Shown here in pieces: positions 8,401-16,106 of a stretch of 64,000 bases of DNA. The notes under the pieces are model-generated. The model was not told the DNA's origin, did no database searches, and worked only from the letters and a program-made list of their open reading frames with translations. The stretch's first letter is position 1. Each line of letters begins with the position of its first letter. A program made the position numbers and the translations under genes. Source of the DNA: CAVSNH01 sp963729275 (GTDB taxonomy: Bacteria > Actinomycetota > Acidimicrobiia > Acidimicrobiales > RAAP-2); NCBI GenBank assembly GCA_963729275.1, contig CAVSNH010000005.1, forward strand, positions 124,001-188,000. Reading direction: 5' to 3'.

Positions 8401-11180
8401 CGACGGCCGCCGCCCATCGTGGCGCTCCGTGGCCGAGGCGTCCATCGGTCCGGGTGACCGAGGCGTTGGTGGCCGTCCTCGCCACCGTGGCCTTCGCCGT
8501 GCTCGCCTTCGGATCGGGGGCACCGGCGGGGGCCGGCGCATCGCCAGCGGTGGGGAGCGGGAGCCCGGGTAGTCAGGGAGTGGTGAACGGGCTCCCTCCC
8601 ACCGCCTCGCAGGTCACCGTGAACGGGACAGGGACCAATGCCGGGCTGGCCGTGACCGTGAACCAGACCCACAGCCTCACCCACCAGGCGGTCTCGGTCT
8701 CGTGGACCGGGGCGCCGCCGACCGTCTGCAGCGGTGGGGCGGGCTCGGCCGCCTGCGTGTTCCAGGGCGACTATCTCCAGATCATGGAGTGCTGGAGCGA
8801 CCCGCAGACCCAGCAGGCCCCCGATCCCACCCAGTGCGAGTACGGCGGCGAGTCGTCCACGCCGACCTCGTCCTATCCGGTGGGCAACAACACCGGGTTC
8901 GAGTACTCACGCAACCTCTCCAAGCAGGGATGGAGCAACTACTCGACCTTGCAAGCAGCTCCCGCGTTCGTCGACACGACGGACAACTTCGACATCGAGC
9001 CGTTCGATGCGGTGGACGGCACCGTCGTCGATCAGCAGGCTGATTACGGCTGGGACGAAAACCCATACGCGCCCAAGCAATTCTGGCTGAATCCGTACTA
9101 CAGCTTCGCCACCACCAACGAGGTCGACTTCGCTCGTACGTATGCCAACGGGACCGGACAGCAGCTCTTCGATGTCGACACCGGGCTCGAGGCACCCGGG
9201 CTGGGTTGTGGCCAGGACATCGAGCCAGGAGCGGGGAAGGTGGACATCGTCCCTCAGTGCTGGATCGTGGTCGTTCCCCGGGGCACCCCCGAGCAGGAGA
9301 ACCCACCGAACTCCGGGATCGGGGACAGTTCGGGGGTCGTCACCTCACCGCTCACGCCGACGGCCTGGGCCAACCGGATCCAGGTCCCGATCCAGTTCAA
9401 CCCGTTGGGCAGCACCTGTGCCCTCGGAGCCAACGCCCAACAGATCGTGGGCAACGAGCTGGCCGAACCGGCGGCGGCCAGCTGGTTGCCGGCCCTCTGT
9501 GGACAGCCGGGCGCTCCGCTGTTCGGCTACATCCAGGACAGTGACGGGGCGGCCCGCACCAACCTGGTCTCCCCGGCCTACGGCGCGGCCGGCATGTCCG
9601 TGTTCTCCAACCCGATCCCTGCGAGCCAGGTCGACGCCACCAACCCGGTGGTCTATGCGCCCCTGACCCTGTCGGGCGTGGTGGTGGCCTTCAACATCGA
9701 GCGGTATCCGGGCACCGACCCGTCGACCGGCCAGCCCTATCCCGGCGAGCAGGCGCTCGCCGGCGATCAGGTGGCCAACATCTACCTCACCCCTCGACTG
9801 GTGGCCAAGCTCCTGACCGAGTCCTATCAGGCCCAGCTCGAGGACGTGACCAACGACAAGTCGCCCTCCTACGCCTGGATCCAGCACAATCCGGTGAGCA
9901 TCCTGACGGATCCCGACTTCCTGCAGTACAACCCCGAGTTCGCCGAGCTCAGCACGACTCAGCTCAGCGACGCCGGCACGCTCCTCGTTGAGGAGGCGAG
10001 CTCGGACGCCAACCAGGAGGTCTGGCAGTGGGTCCTCTCCGACCCGGCCGCGCTGGCCTGGCTGCAGGGGCAGCCGGACCCGTGGGGCATGCGGGTCAAC
10101 CCGCTCTACACCCAGGTGCTCGGGCTGGCCGGGAAGTCCGCGGGCGTGGCCCCCGACAACTTCCCGAAGAGCGACCCCTACTGCGTCCAGACGGGGCAGC
10201 AGGTGGTCGGACCGCCGGCACAGGATGCCCGGCCGCTCTGTGTCCTCGACTGGTCGCCCTATACCCTGACCCAGGCGGCGGCCGCCGAGGACGCGGCGGA
10301 GTCCAACGACGGCGCCAAGACGACCATCAACCCGGCAAATTCCCCGCAGAACGCGTGGGGATCGAACGGGCCCCAGCCCTCGGGGACGCACCTCATCCTC
10401 TCCATCACCGACACGGTGTCGGCGGCCAGGTTCGGCCTGCAGACCGCGGACTTGAGCGCGGCCGGCGACGACGGGCCCGACCCGGCCTTCGTCGCGCCCG
10501 ATACGAGCGGGCTCCTGGACGGCGAGGCGGCAATGGTGCCGAGCGCGACATCCGGGGTGCTCGAGCCCGACCCGTCGAGCAAGGCGGCCGGTGCCTATCC
10601 GCTCACCATGCTCACCTACGCGGCAACCCGTCCCGAGACGCTCACCGCCAGCCAGCGCGCCCTCTACGCGCAGTTCCTCACCTATGCCACCGGGGCCGGC
10701 CAGACGCCAGGGTTCAACCCCGGACAGCTCCCCACCGGCTACGTGCCCTTGCCGAGCAGCCTGCTGGCCGAGGACACCAAGGCCGAGGCCACCATCCTCA
10801 ATCCGCCGACCTTCCCCGCCGCGGCCACGCCCGCCGCCACACCCACCCCGGTGGCGGCCACCAACGTTCCGGGGATCCCGCTGACGCTGTCCTCGAGCGG
10901 GGCTTCCTCGGCGCCCGCGACCACGACCACGAGCCCGGCCGCGGCCCCGGCGCGGCGCCCGGCACGGCGGCCTCTCAAGGCTGGCGTCGAGCTCACCACG
11001 GCGGTGAGCGCGGGATGGCTCCGCTGGTTGCTGCCCTTCCTGCTGTTGTTGGGGTTGGCCGCCGGCCTCGGCGCCCTCCTTCTGCGCCGGATGGGGACAC
11101 CGATGGCCGCCCCGGCCGGCGACGGAAGCGGTGACCCGCCGGCGGAGCCCCCGGTTCCCGAGGTCGGAGGCGCGTCATGA
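8397..11180 (+). CDS. Very large PstS-like substrate-binding protein with a C-terminal anchor
   Basis: This is a 927-residue exported protein whose GTG start overlaps the pstS stop (GTGA). It has a signal helix near residues 23-45. The long middle region keeps scattered PstS-type landmarks: APLTLSGVVVAFNIERYPG (strand entering the ligand cleft), NIYLTPRLVAKLLTESY (like the LTGE..A.IF region), YPLTMLTYA and GYVPLPSSL near the end. A Pro/Ala/Thr linker leads to one transmembrane helix near 870-890 and a short acidic tail. It is about twice the usual PstS length because of insertions. I infer a second, divergent binding protein for the same permease; the ligand is not known. Confidence 0.75.
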   Translation: MTTAAAHRGAPWPRRPSVRVTEALVAVLATVAFAVLAFGSGAPAGAGASPAVGSGSPGSQGVVNGLPPTASQVTVNGTGTNAGLAVTVNQTHSLTHQAVSVSWTGAPPTVCSGGAGSAACVFQGDYLQIMECWSDPQTQQAPDPTQCEYGGESSTPTSSYPVGNNTGFEYSRNLSKQGWSNYSTLQAAPAFVDTTDNFDIEPFDAVDGTVVDQQADYGWDENPYAPKQFWLNPYYSFATTNEVDFARTYANGTGQQLFDVDTGLEAPGLGCGQDIEPGAGKVDIVPQCWIVVVPRGTPEQENPPNSGIGDSSGVVTSPLTPTAWANRIQVPIQFNPLGSTCALGANAQQIVGNELAEPAAASWLPALCGQPGAPLFGYIQDSDGAARTNLVSPAYGAAGMSVFSNPIPASQVDATNPVVYAPLTLSGVVVAFNIERYPGTDPSTGQPYPGEQALAGDQVANIYLTPRLVAKLLTESYQAQLEDVTNDKSPSYAWIQHNPVSILTDPDFLQYNPEFAELSTTQLSDAGTLLVEEASSDANQEVWQWVLSDPAALAWLQGQPDPWGMRVNPLYTQVLGLAGKSAGVAPDNFPKSDPYCVQTGQQVVGPPAQDARPLCVLDWSPYTLTQAAAAEDAAESNDGAKTTINPANSPQNAWGSNGPQPSGTHLILSITDTVSAARFGLQTADLSAAGDDGPDPAFVAPDTSGLLDGEAAMVPSATSGVLEPDPSSKAAGAYPLTMLTYAATRPETLTASQRALYAQFLTYATGAGQTPGFNPGQLPTGYVPLPSSLLAEDTKAEATILNPPTFPAAATPAATPTPVAATNVPGIPLTLSSSGASSAPATTTTSPAAAPARRPARRPLKAGVELTTAVSAGWLRWLLPFLLLLGLAAGLGALLLRRMGTPMAAPAGDGSGDPPAEPPVPEVGGAS

Positions 11181-12268
11181 GCCGGCGGTCGGTGCGTGGG
11201 CGAGCGTGCGTCGTCGTCACCGTCATCGCCGCCAGCGTCCTCGGTTGGGGCGCGGCCACCTTGGCGGCCGCCGCGGTGCCGACCAACCAGGCCACGCTCA
11301 TCAACGAAGCGCTTCAGCCCCTGTACGCGGGCGGGTCGACCACCCAGTTCGGGCTGTCCCTCCCTGCCCAGCAGGGCGGAGAGGGAGGCTCTAGTGCGGC
11401 TTCCTGTGCCAACTACTCGCAGTCCAATCCGCAACAGCTCGACAGCTACCTGGTGCCAGAGGGGACGGATCCGAGCACCATCACCTTCTCAGCCGCCGGC
11501 CCGTCGACGGGGGGCGGGCTGTTCGCGAACGGCAGCTACTACGGCTTCATCACGATCGTCGGCACGAGCGGTCAGCTCCCATCGCTGCCCGACGGCTTCG
11601 AATGGGAGCCGTCGCTGACCGGCAGCTCCCTGACGCTCGAGCAACTCCTCGACGAAGGAACGACCCCCGGCGTCTGGGAAACCGGGCTGGCTTGCGTCAA
11701 CGAGCAAGGCGCCGACCAAGGCCACGTCACCACCCTATGGAACGTCCAGATCACCTTCGCGGCCAGCTCGAGCGATCCCAACGGGTTCACGTGGACGGTT
11801 CCGACCCCACCGCCCCCCACCACCACGACGACGACCTCGCCACCGGCCACGTCGAACACGTCGAACACGTCGAACACGTCGAACACGTCGAACACGTCGA
11901 ACACCACGGCGACGAGCGGATCAGGAGGTCCGACCACCAGTCCGCCTACCGGGTCGGGGGCGAGTGCGACGTCCGACGACGGGGACCTGGGCGAGGGATC
12001 CGACACCACCTCGCCCGTGAGCGACAATGCGGCGTCAACGGCGACCGTGTCAAAGGGGACAGCGGCCAGTAATGCGACCGGGCAGTCAGGCCCGGGATCC
12101 AACGCCCCGGTGAAGGACCCGGGCATCCTCCACGACGCGTTGACCGCGGCCGGCCTCTCGAGCGCCCGAGGGATCGCCCTCGACCTCCTCGGGGTCGGGC
12201 TCTTGCTCGTGGTGCTCGGCTTCATCCGCCAGCGGAAGGGCGACGGTACCGAGGAGGCCACGTCATGA
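11177..12268 (+). CDS. Third paralogous secreted protein of the Pst operon, with Asn-Thr-Ser repeats
   Basis: This is a 363-residue protein with a signal segment (VVTVIAASVLGWGAATLAAAAV) and then the domain shared with the genes at 136 and 3477. Matching landmarks are AGGSTTQFGLSLP, LDSYLVPEGT, SYYGFITIVGTSGQ, WETGLACVN, LWNVQITF and SSDPNGFTWT. A low-complexity Thr/Ser/Pro stalk follows and includes SNT repeats, then one transmembrane helix near residues 330-352 and a short basic tail. Starts and stops overlap on both sides (ATGA), so it is translated in line with the large PstS-like protein and the sortase-like gene. The function is unknown; I infer a stalked surface component. Confidence 0.8.
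   Translation: MSRRSVRGRACVVVTVIAASVLGWGAATLAAAAVPTNQATLINEALQPLYAGGSTTQFGLSLPAQQGGEGGSSAASCANYSQSNPQQLDSYLVPEGTDPSTITFSAAGPSTGGGLFANGSYYGFITIVGTSGQLPSLPDGFEWEPSLTGSSLTLEQLLDEGTTPGVWETGLACVNEQGADQGHVTTLWNVQITFAASSSDPNGFTWTVPTPPPPTTTTTTSPPATSNTSNTSNTSNTSNTSNTTATSGSGGPTTSPPTGSGASATSDDGDLGEGSDTTSPVSDNAASTATVSKGTAASNATGQSGPGSNAPVKDPGILHDALTAAGLSSARGIALDLLGVGLLLVVLGFIRQRKGDGTEEATS
11852..11905 (+). repeat. 9-bp tandem repeat TCGAACACG, five perfect copies plus a sixth variant
   Basis: The array encodes consecutive Ser-Asn-Thr triplets in the stalk of the secreted protein at 11177. Because the unit is nine bases, copy-number changes alter the stalk length without a frameshift. Confidence 0.9.
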
Positions 12269-13329
12269 CGCTGACCCAGACGGCCATCGAGCGCGAATTG
12301 CTCCTCGTCCCGGTTCCGGCCACACCCGACATCGTCACGGAGCCCGACGAGCTAGTCGCCGACAACGACGGCGACCACGAGCCAGAGGGGCCGGACGAGC
12401 CGGGCTCGGGGTTCCCTCGCCGTGAGCGCCACTGGTCGTTTCGACGCAAGGGCGCCAAACGGCAAGCGGGTCCGCGATCGGTCCGGTTCTCGAGTCGGCG
12501 CTGGCGCGTGGCCCAGCTGACGTTGGCGACCGTTGCCGTCGTCCTGGTCGGTCTGGTGGCCGAGCTCACCGTGCTCGGTGGGCTCGAGCATCGCTCGACC
12601 CAGATCACCCTGTTCAACCAGTTCCGATCCGAGCTGGCACTGGGCACGGGCGCCGTCGGGCCGGTCGGCTCCGACCACCGCCCAATCGCGCTGGGCACAC
12701 CCATCGGCCTCCTGGCCATTCCTTCGATCGGGGTGCGACAAGTCATCGCCCAGGGCACCACCGCGGCGGTGCTGACCGGCGGACCGGGTCATCTGCGCTC
12801 GACGGTCTTCCCCGGAGGCGACGGCACGAGCGTGGTCCTCGGGCGGGCCCACGCCTACGGCGGCCCGTTCTCCCGCATCGCCGACCTCCGAAAGGGCGCC
12901 ACCATCACGGTGGTGACGCAGGCGGGCACGGCCACCTTCCGGGTGGTCGACGTCCATGCCGCCGGCGCACGCGTGCTCGGCCCCGTCCCGGGGACGTCGC
13001 GGCTCACCTTGGGCACGGCGTCGGGTACGCCCTTCGCTCCCTCGGGAGTCGTCTGGGTCGACGCCGACAAAGTGGGACGTCCCCTCCCCTCGTTCCGGCC
13101 ACTGCTGCGCACCGTGCCTGCCAGCGAGCAGCCCCTCGGCATCGACACCGGGAGCCTCTGGCTGTTCCTCCTCGGGCTCGAGGCGCTGGCCGCCGTCTTG
13201 ATCTTGGCCGCATGGAGCTGGCGTCGGTTCGGCCGTGCCCAGGCCTGGATCGTCTTTTCGGCCCCTGTCCTTCTGGTCGGCGTCTTCCTCGCCGACCAGC
13301 TGGCCCGATTCCTACCCAACCTGACCTAA
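12265..13329 (+). CDS. Sortase-fold membrane protein lacking the sortase catalytic residues
   Basis: This is a 354-residue protein with a basic cytoplasmic N-terminus, a helix near 84-106, an extracellular domain at about 115-275, and two C-terminal helices near 296-317 and 326-347. The domain follows the class D/E sortase layout: LGTPIGLLAIPSIGV, TGGPGHL, SVVLGRAHAYGGPFSRI, LRKGATITV and RLTLGTASGTPF. The catalytic histidine in the usual GHR motif is replaced (Arg194, with His196 two residues later). The TLxTC cysteine is Ala252, and no arginine follows at the active-site position. It is therefore probably not a transpeptidase and may act as a scaffold or binding module. I see no LPxTG-like sorting motif in its neighbours. 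Its start overlaps the preceding stop (ATGA). Confidence 0.75.
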   Translation: MTLTQTAIERELLLVPVPATPDIVTEPDELVADNDGDHEPEGPDEPGSGFPRRERHWSFRRKGAKRQAGPRSVRFSSRRWRVAQLTLATVAVVLVGLVAELTVLGGLEHRSTQITLFNQFRSELALGTGAVGPVGSDHRPIALGTPIGLLAIPSIGVRQVIAQGTTAAVLTGGPGHLRSTVFPGGDGTSVVLGRAHAYGGPFSRIADLRKGATITVVTQAGTATFRVVDVHAAGARVLGPVPGTSRLTLGTASGTPFAPSGVVWVDADKVGRPLPSFRPLLRTVPASEQPLGIDTGSLWLFLLGLEALAAVLILAAWSWRRFGRAQAWIVFSAPVLLVGVFLADQLARFLPNLT

Positions 13330-13348
13330 GCGAGCGAAGGGACCCGTC

Positions 13349-14203
13349 ATGCTCGTCGAAGCACCCACCGACCCCACCGCATCCACGGAACCGGAGGCGA
13401 CCCCGGGCTCGCGGCGCGTTGCCCCAGAAGCAGCCACCCTCGAAGCCCGCGACATCACGGCCTGGTTCGGTGACCACCAGGTCCTCGATCGGGTGTCCCT
13501 GATCATGGAGGCCCGCCAGGTGACCGCGCTCATCGGTCCCTCCGGCTGCGGCAAGTCGACCTTCCTGCGCATCCTCAACCGCATGCACGAGCTCACTCCG
13601 GGGGCTGCACTGGCCGGTGACGTGCTACTCGACGGAGTCGACATCTACGACCCTCGTCGCAAGCTGACCGAGGCGCGCCGTCACATCGGCATGGTGTTCC
13701 AGAAGCCCAACCCCTTCCCGACCATGTCCGTGTACGACAACGTGCTGGCCGGGCTCCGACTAACCGGTGCTCGCGTCGACCAGGACACGAAGGACGAGAT
13801 CGTCTACCAGTGCCTGCAAAAGGCCGGGCTCTGGACGGAAGTCGAGTCGCGACTCCGGCGTCCAGGCGGTGCACTGTCGGGCGGTCAGCAGCAACGACTG
13901 TGCATCGCCCGGGCCCTGGCCATCCAGCCCCGGGTGCTGCTCATGGACGAGCCGTGCTCCGCCCTCGACCCCACCTCCACCCGCCGAATCGAGTCCACCA
14001 TCGAGGAGCTGCGAGCCGAGGTCACCATCGTGATCGTCACCCACAACATGCAGCAGGCGCAGCGGGTCTCCGACTACACCGGTTTCTTCCTTGCCGAGCA
14101 GGGAGCTCCCGGCTACATCATCGAGCACGGTCCGACCGACGCCATGTTCGACTCGCCGCAGGACCCGAGGACGCTCGACTACGTCCACGGGCGGTTCGGC
14201 TGA
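13349..14203 (+). CDS. pstB: Phosphate ABC transporter ATP-binding protein PstB
   Basis: This 284-residue ATPase powers the Pst importer. Walker A is GPSGCGKST, the Q-loop is in FQKPNPFPTM, the signature is LSGGQQQR, Walker B is VLLMDEP, the D-loop is SALD and the H-loop is VTHN. The ALIGPSGCGKSTFLRILNRM and FQKPNPFPMS-type segments are specific to PstB. About 30 extra residues precede the usual N-terminus. An AAGGG ribosome site precedes ATG 13349, 20 bases after the sortase-like gene. It is the last recognisable gene of the operon; no phoU follows. Confidence 0.97.
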   Translation: MLVEAPTDPTASTEPEATPGSRRVAPEAATLEARDITAWFGDHQVLDRVSLIMEARQVTALIGPSGCGKSTFLRILNRMHELTPGAALAGDVLLDGVDIYDPRRKLTEARRHIGMVFQKPNPFPTMSVYDNVLAGLRLTGARVDQDTKDEIVYQCLQKAGLWTEVESRLRRPGGALSGGQQQRLCIARALAIQPRVLLMDEPCSALDPTSTRRIESTIEELRAEVTIVIVTHNMQQAQRVSDYTGFFLAEQGAPGYIIEHGPTDAMFDSPQDPRTLDYVHGRFG

Positions 14204-14297
14204 GGCGCCACCGACGGCGGGTAGGCGAATCTCGACCGTGCGGCGATCGGGACCAGGCTGGAAGGCCTGAGCCTGGGCGCCACTCGCTCCCCACCAA

Positions 14298-14340
14298 GCC
14301 CGTAGGTATGCTTACGGGCGGGAGCCGGCACGTTGCCGGC
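14298..14340 (+). terminator. Two adjacent hairpins after pstB
   Basis: GCCCGTA (14298-14304) pairs perfectly with TACGGGC (14313-14319) around an 8-base loop. GCCGGC (14324-14329) then pairs with GCCGGC (14335-14340) around ACGTT. There is no T-run, which is common in high-GC terminators. They lie between the Pst operon and the next gene; the second hairpin ends 15 bases before ATG 14356. Confidence 0.4.
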
Positions 14341-14355
14341 GGTGGAGCGGGGGCA

Positions 14356-14664
14356 ATGCCAGAAGCAAATCAGCGTCTCTCGGCAGCCGGTTATACCCGC
14401 GGCTCGGTCGACGTGTACCTGCGGGCCGCGGCTGCTGAACGACGCCGGATCGAGCGAGCCATCGCCGATGCCCGCGCTCGAACCGACCTGGCCGAGCGCC
14501 GAGCGAAGTGGCTCGACGAGATGACCCCTCCCAGCCCGCAAACGGAGGACACCGCGCCATTCGGCACAGCTGTCGTGGAACCGGGTTCCGGGACGGGCTA
14601 CGACGACCTCGAGCCCGAGACCCCGGCCCTCGCCGGCTCGCCGCCGTTGTTCGCGTATGAGTGA
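14356..14664 (+). CDS. Small coiled-coil protein
   Basis: This is a 102-residue protein of unknown function. Residues 18-55 are rich in Ala, Arg and Glu with a heptad-like pattern (AAAERRRIERAIADARAR... AERR..WLDEM), suggesting a coiled coil; the C-terminal half is acidic and Pro-rich. ATG 14356 has a GGAGCGGGGG ribosome site. Its end overlaps the next gene by 8 bases. The AERR...WLD segment resembles the corresponding part of that neighbour, so the two may be diverged duplicates or partners. Confidence 0.6.
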   Translation: MPEANQRLSAAGYTRGSVDVYLRAAAAERRRIERAIADARARTDLAERRAKWLDEMTPPSPQTEDTAPFGTAVVEPGSGTGYDDLEPETPALAGSPPLFAYE

Positions 14665-15226
14665 CCAACCACTGCCGGACGACCGCCCCCCGGCCCCTGG
14701 CGATCGACCGCAGCTGTCGGCGGTGGTCGACGGGGACGAGGTGCGCGAGATCGTGGCTCGGAGCGAGCGACAGATCGAGCTCCTGCTCGGCGAGCTGGCG
14801 GTAGCCCGGCGGGAGGCTGACGACGCCGAGCGGCGCGTGTCCGAACACCGGTCGGCCCCCTGGCTCGACGCCCTTCCGGACGCACTGGCCATCACGCCGG
14901 ACGCTCCGCTGACAGGTTCGCCGTCCGATCCGGCGCCGGTGCCCATGACGACGCCGGTTGCGTCGAGCGGGCCCACGGTGGTCGATCGTCGCCCATCCCT
15001 GGCCGAGCAAAGGGAGGCCCCCAGGTCGGCCACGTCGGCCGCATCGGCCGCGTCGGCCGCGTCGGGTACGTCAGCTGGGCCGTCCCACCGGCGGCGGAGC
15101 CGACCCCGACGTCAACTGTGGCGACGCGCCAGGCTGGCCCTCGGTTCGATCCTGACCACCGGCTGGCTGTGGAAGGTTGGACTGGTCCTCGTCATCGGGG
15201 CCCTCGTCCTGCTCAAGGTGGGCTGA
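14657..15226 (+). CDS. Coiled-coil protein with a C-terminal membrane anchor
   Basis: This is a 189-residue protein of unknown function. An N-terminal coiled-coil segment (about residues 27-70, with ARSERQIELLLGELAVARRE and AERR) is followed by a Pro/Ala linker. The linker contains Ser-Ala-Ala repeats encoded by 9-bp tandem units near 15020-15065. A basic patch (RRRSRPRRQLWRRAR) and one terminal transmembrane helix near residues 168-188 follow, giving the topology of a tail-anchored membrane protein. The start overlaps the previous gene by 8 bases, so the two are probably co-translated. Confidence 0.6.
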   Translation: MSDQPLPDDRPPAPGDRPQLSAVVDGDEVREIVARSERQIELLLGELAVARREADDAERRVSEHRSAPWLDALPDALAITPDAPLTGSPSDPAPVPMTTPVASSGPTVVDRRPSLAEQREAPRSATSAASAASAASGTSAGPSHRRRSRPRRQLWRRARLALGSILTTGWLWKVGLVLVIGALVLLKVG

Positions 15227-15229
15227 CCG

Positions 15230-16090
15230 CTACTCGCCGCGAAGGGAGGTGGCCTCGAAGCCTTGCACCGCGTCGTCGAGGGGCAGCACCACCTGGGGTC
15301 GGAGCAGGCGCTGGTCGCCGCCCCGATGCCGGACGACGGTGCCGTAGGCGGCAAAACCGACCGCGTGACCAGCGAAGCTCACCGGACCCTCGGTGATCTT
15401 GACCTCGACGACCCCGCTCCCGCCCAGCTCGAGCGCCGACCGCTGCATGCGCTCCATGGCCGTCTCCCTGGCCGAGTAGATGGCCTCGGTGAAATTGGTG
15501 AGCTCCACGTTCTGTGAGGTCTGACGCATCACGGTGCCCACCGAGCGCCGGGGGGCGTAGACGAAGCTGGCGCCGGCGGCGAGGCCGAGGGGCTCCCACC
15601 CGGTCCCTTCGAGCAGGGCGAAGTCGCGGCCCGAGAGGTCGGACAGGAACATGGCCGTCGGTGGGCCGCCTTTCGCCCCCACGGGCCGCACGCCCGTGCC
15701 CACCAGCGTCACCTCGATGTGGTGGCGTTGGATGGCCCGCTCGACCCGGACGCCGACAACCCCGTGGCCGCCGGCCCGGCGGCAGTCGTGGTGGATGCGA
15801 TTGCTGGCCCCCGCAAATGCCTGCATGAAGGCGTTCGAGGCCCAGGTGATCTCCCCCTGGCCCCACGACCAGACCCCGCTCGGCACCGAGAAGAGGGAGA
15901 TCCCGCACACGAGGTCGACCGGCTCCCAGCCCACGGCGTGCAGGCAGAGCTCCTCGTCGAGGGAGAGATCGGTGGTGGCCGGCCGGTCGCCGTGACGGGG
16001 TGGCTTCTCGAGGGAGGCCACCGCTCGGCGCACCTGGGCCCGCAGATCTTCTGCGCCGGCCGAGCCGGCCGACGGATGCCGGTCCGTCAT
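15230..16090 (-). CDS. YbjQ-like (heavy-metal-binding domain family) protein, two domains
   Basis: This is a 286-residue protein with two copies of a YbjQ/DUF74-type domain. The first includes WEPVDLVCGISLFSV and GGHGVVGVRVE; the second includes GRDFALLEGTGWEPLGLAAG, ARETAMERMQRSALELGG and SGVVEVKI. The small YbjQ domain forms oligomers and was named from a proposed metal-binding role that is not established. I chose ATG 16088-16090 because the sequence upstream of it loses similarity. It is the last gene of a minus-strand row of four; the gene upstream ends 16 bases away. Confidence 0.7.
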   Translation of the reverse strand: MTDRHPSAGSAGAEDLRAQVRRAVASLEKPPRHGDRPATTDLSLDEELCLHAVGWEPVDLVCGISLFSVPSGVWSWGQGEITWASNAFMQAFAGASNRIHHDCRRAGGHGVVGVRVERAIQRHHIEVTLVGTGVRPVGAKGGPPTAMFLSDLSGRDFALLEGTGWEPLGLAAGASFVYAPRRSVGTVMRQTSQNVELTNFTEAIYSARETAMERMQRSALELGGSGVVEVKITEGPVSFAGHAVGFAAYGTVVRHRGGDQRLLRPQVVLPLDDAVQGFEATSLRGE

Positions 16091-16106
16091 CGCCCGCCTC
16101 CCGTGC

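Noticed and set aside
3477..12268. LPxTG or LAxTG sorting signals in the anchored operon proteins
   Set aside because: I looked at the residues before each C-terminal helix and found no such motif. The anchors look like ordinary transmembrane helices.
13810..14355. Longer version of the small coiled-coil gene starting inside pstB
   Set aside because: The extra N-terminal part is an out-of-frame translation of pstB and is Arg/His/Pro-rich. A good ribosome site and the domain both begin at 14356.
15013..15070. Ser-Ala-Ala 9-bp repeats near 15020 as a regulatory array
   Set aside because: They lie inside a Pro/Ala linker of a coding gene and simply encode low-complexity residues, so I mention them only within that gene.
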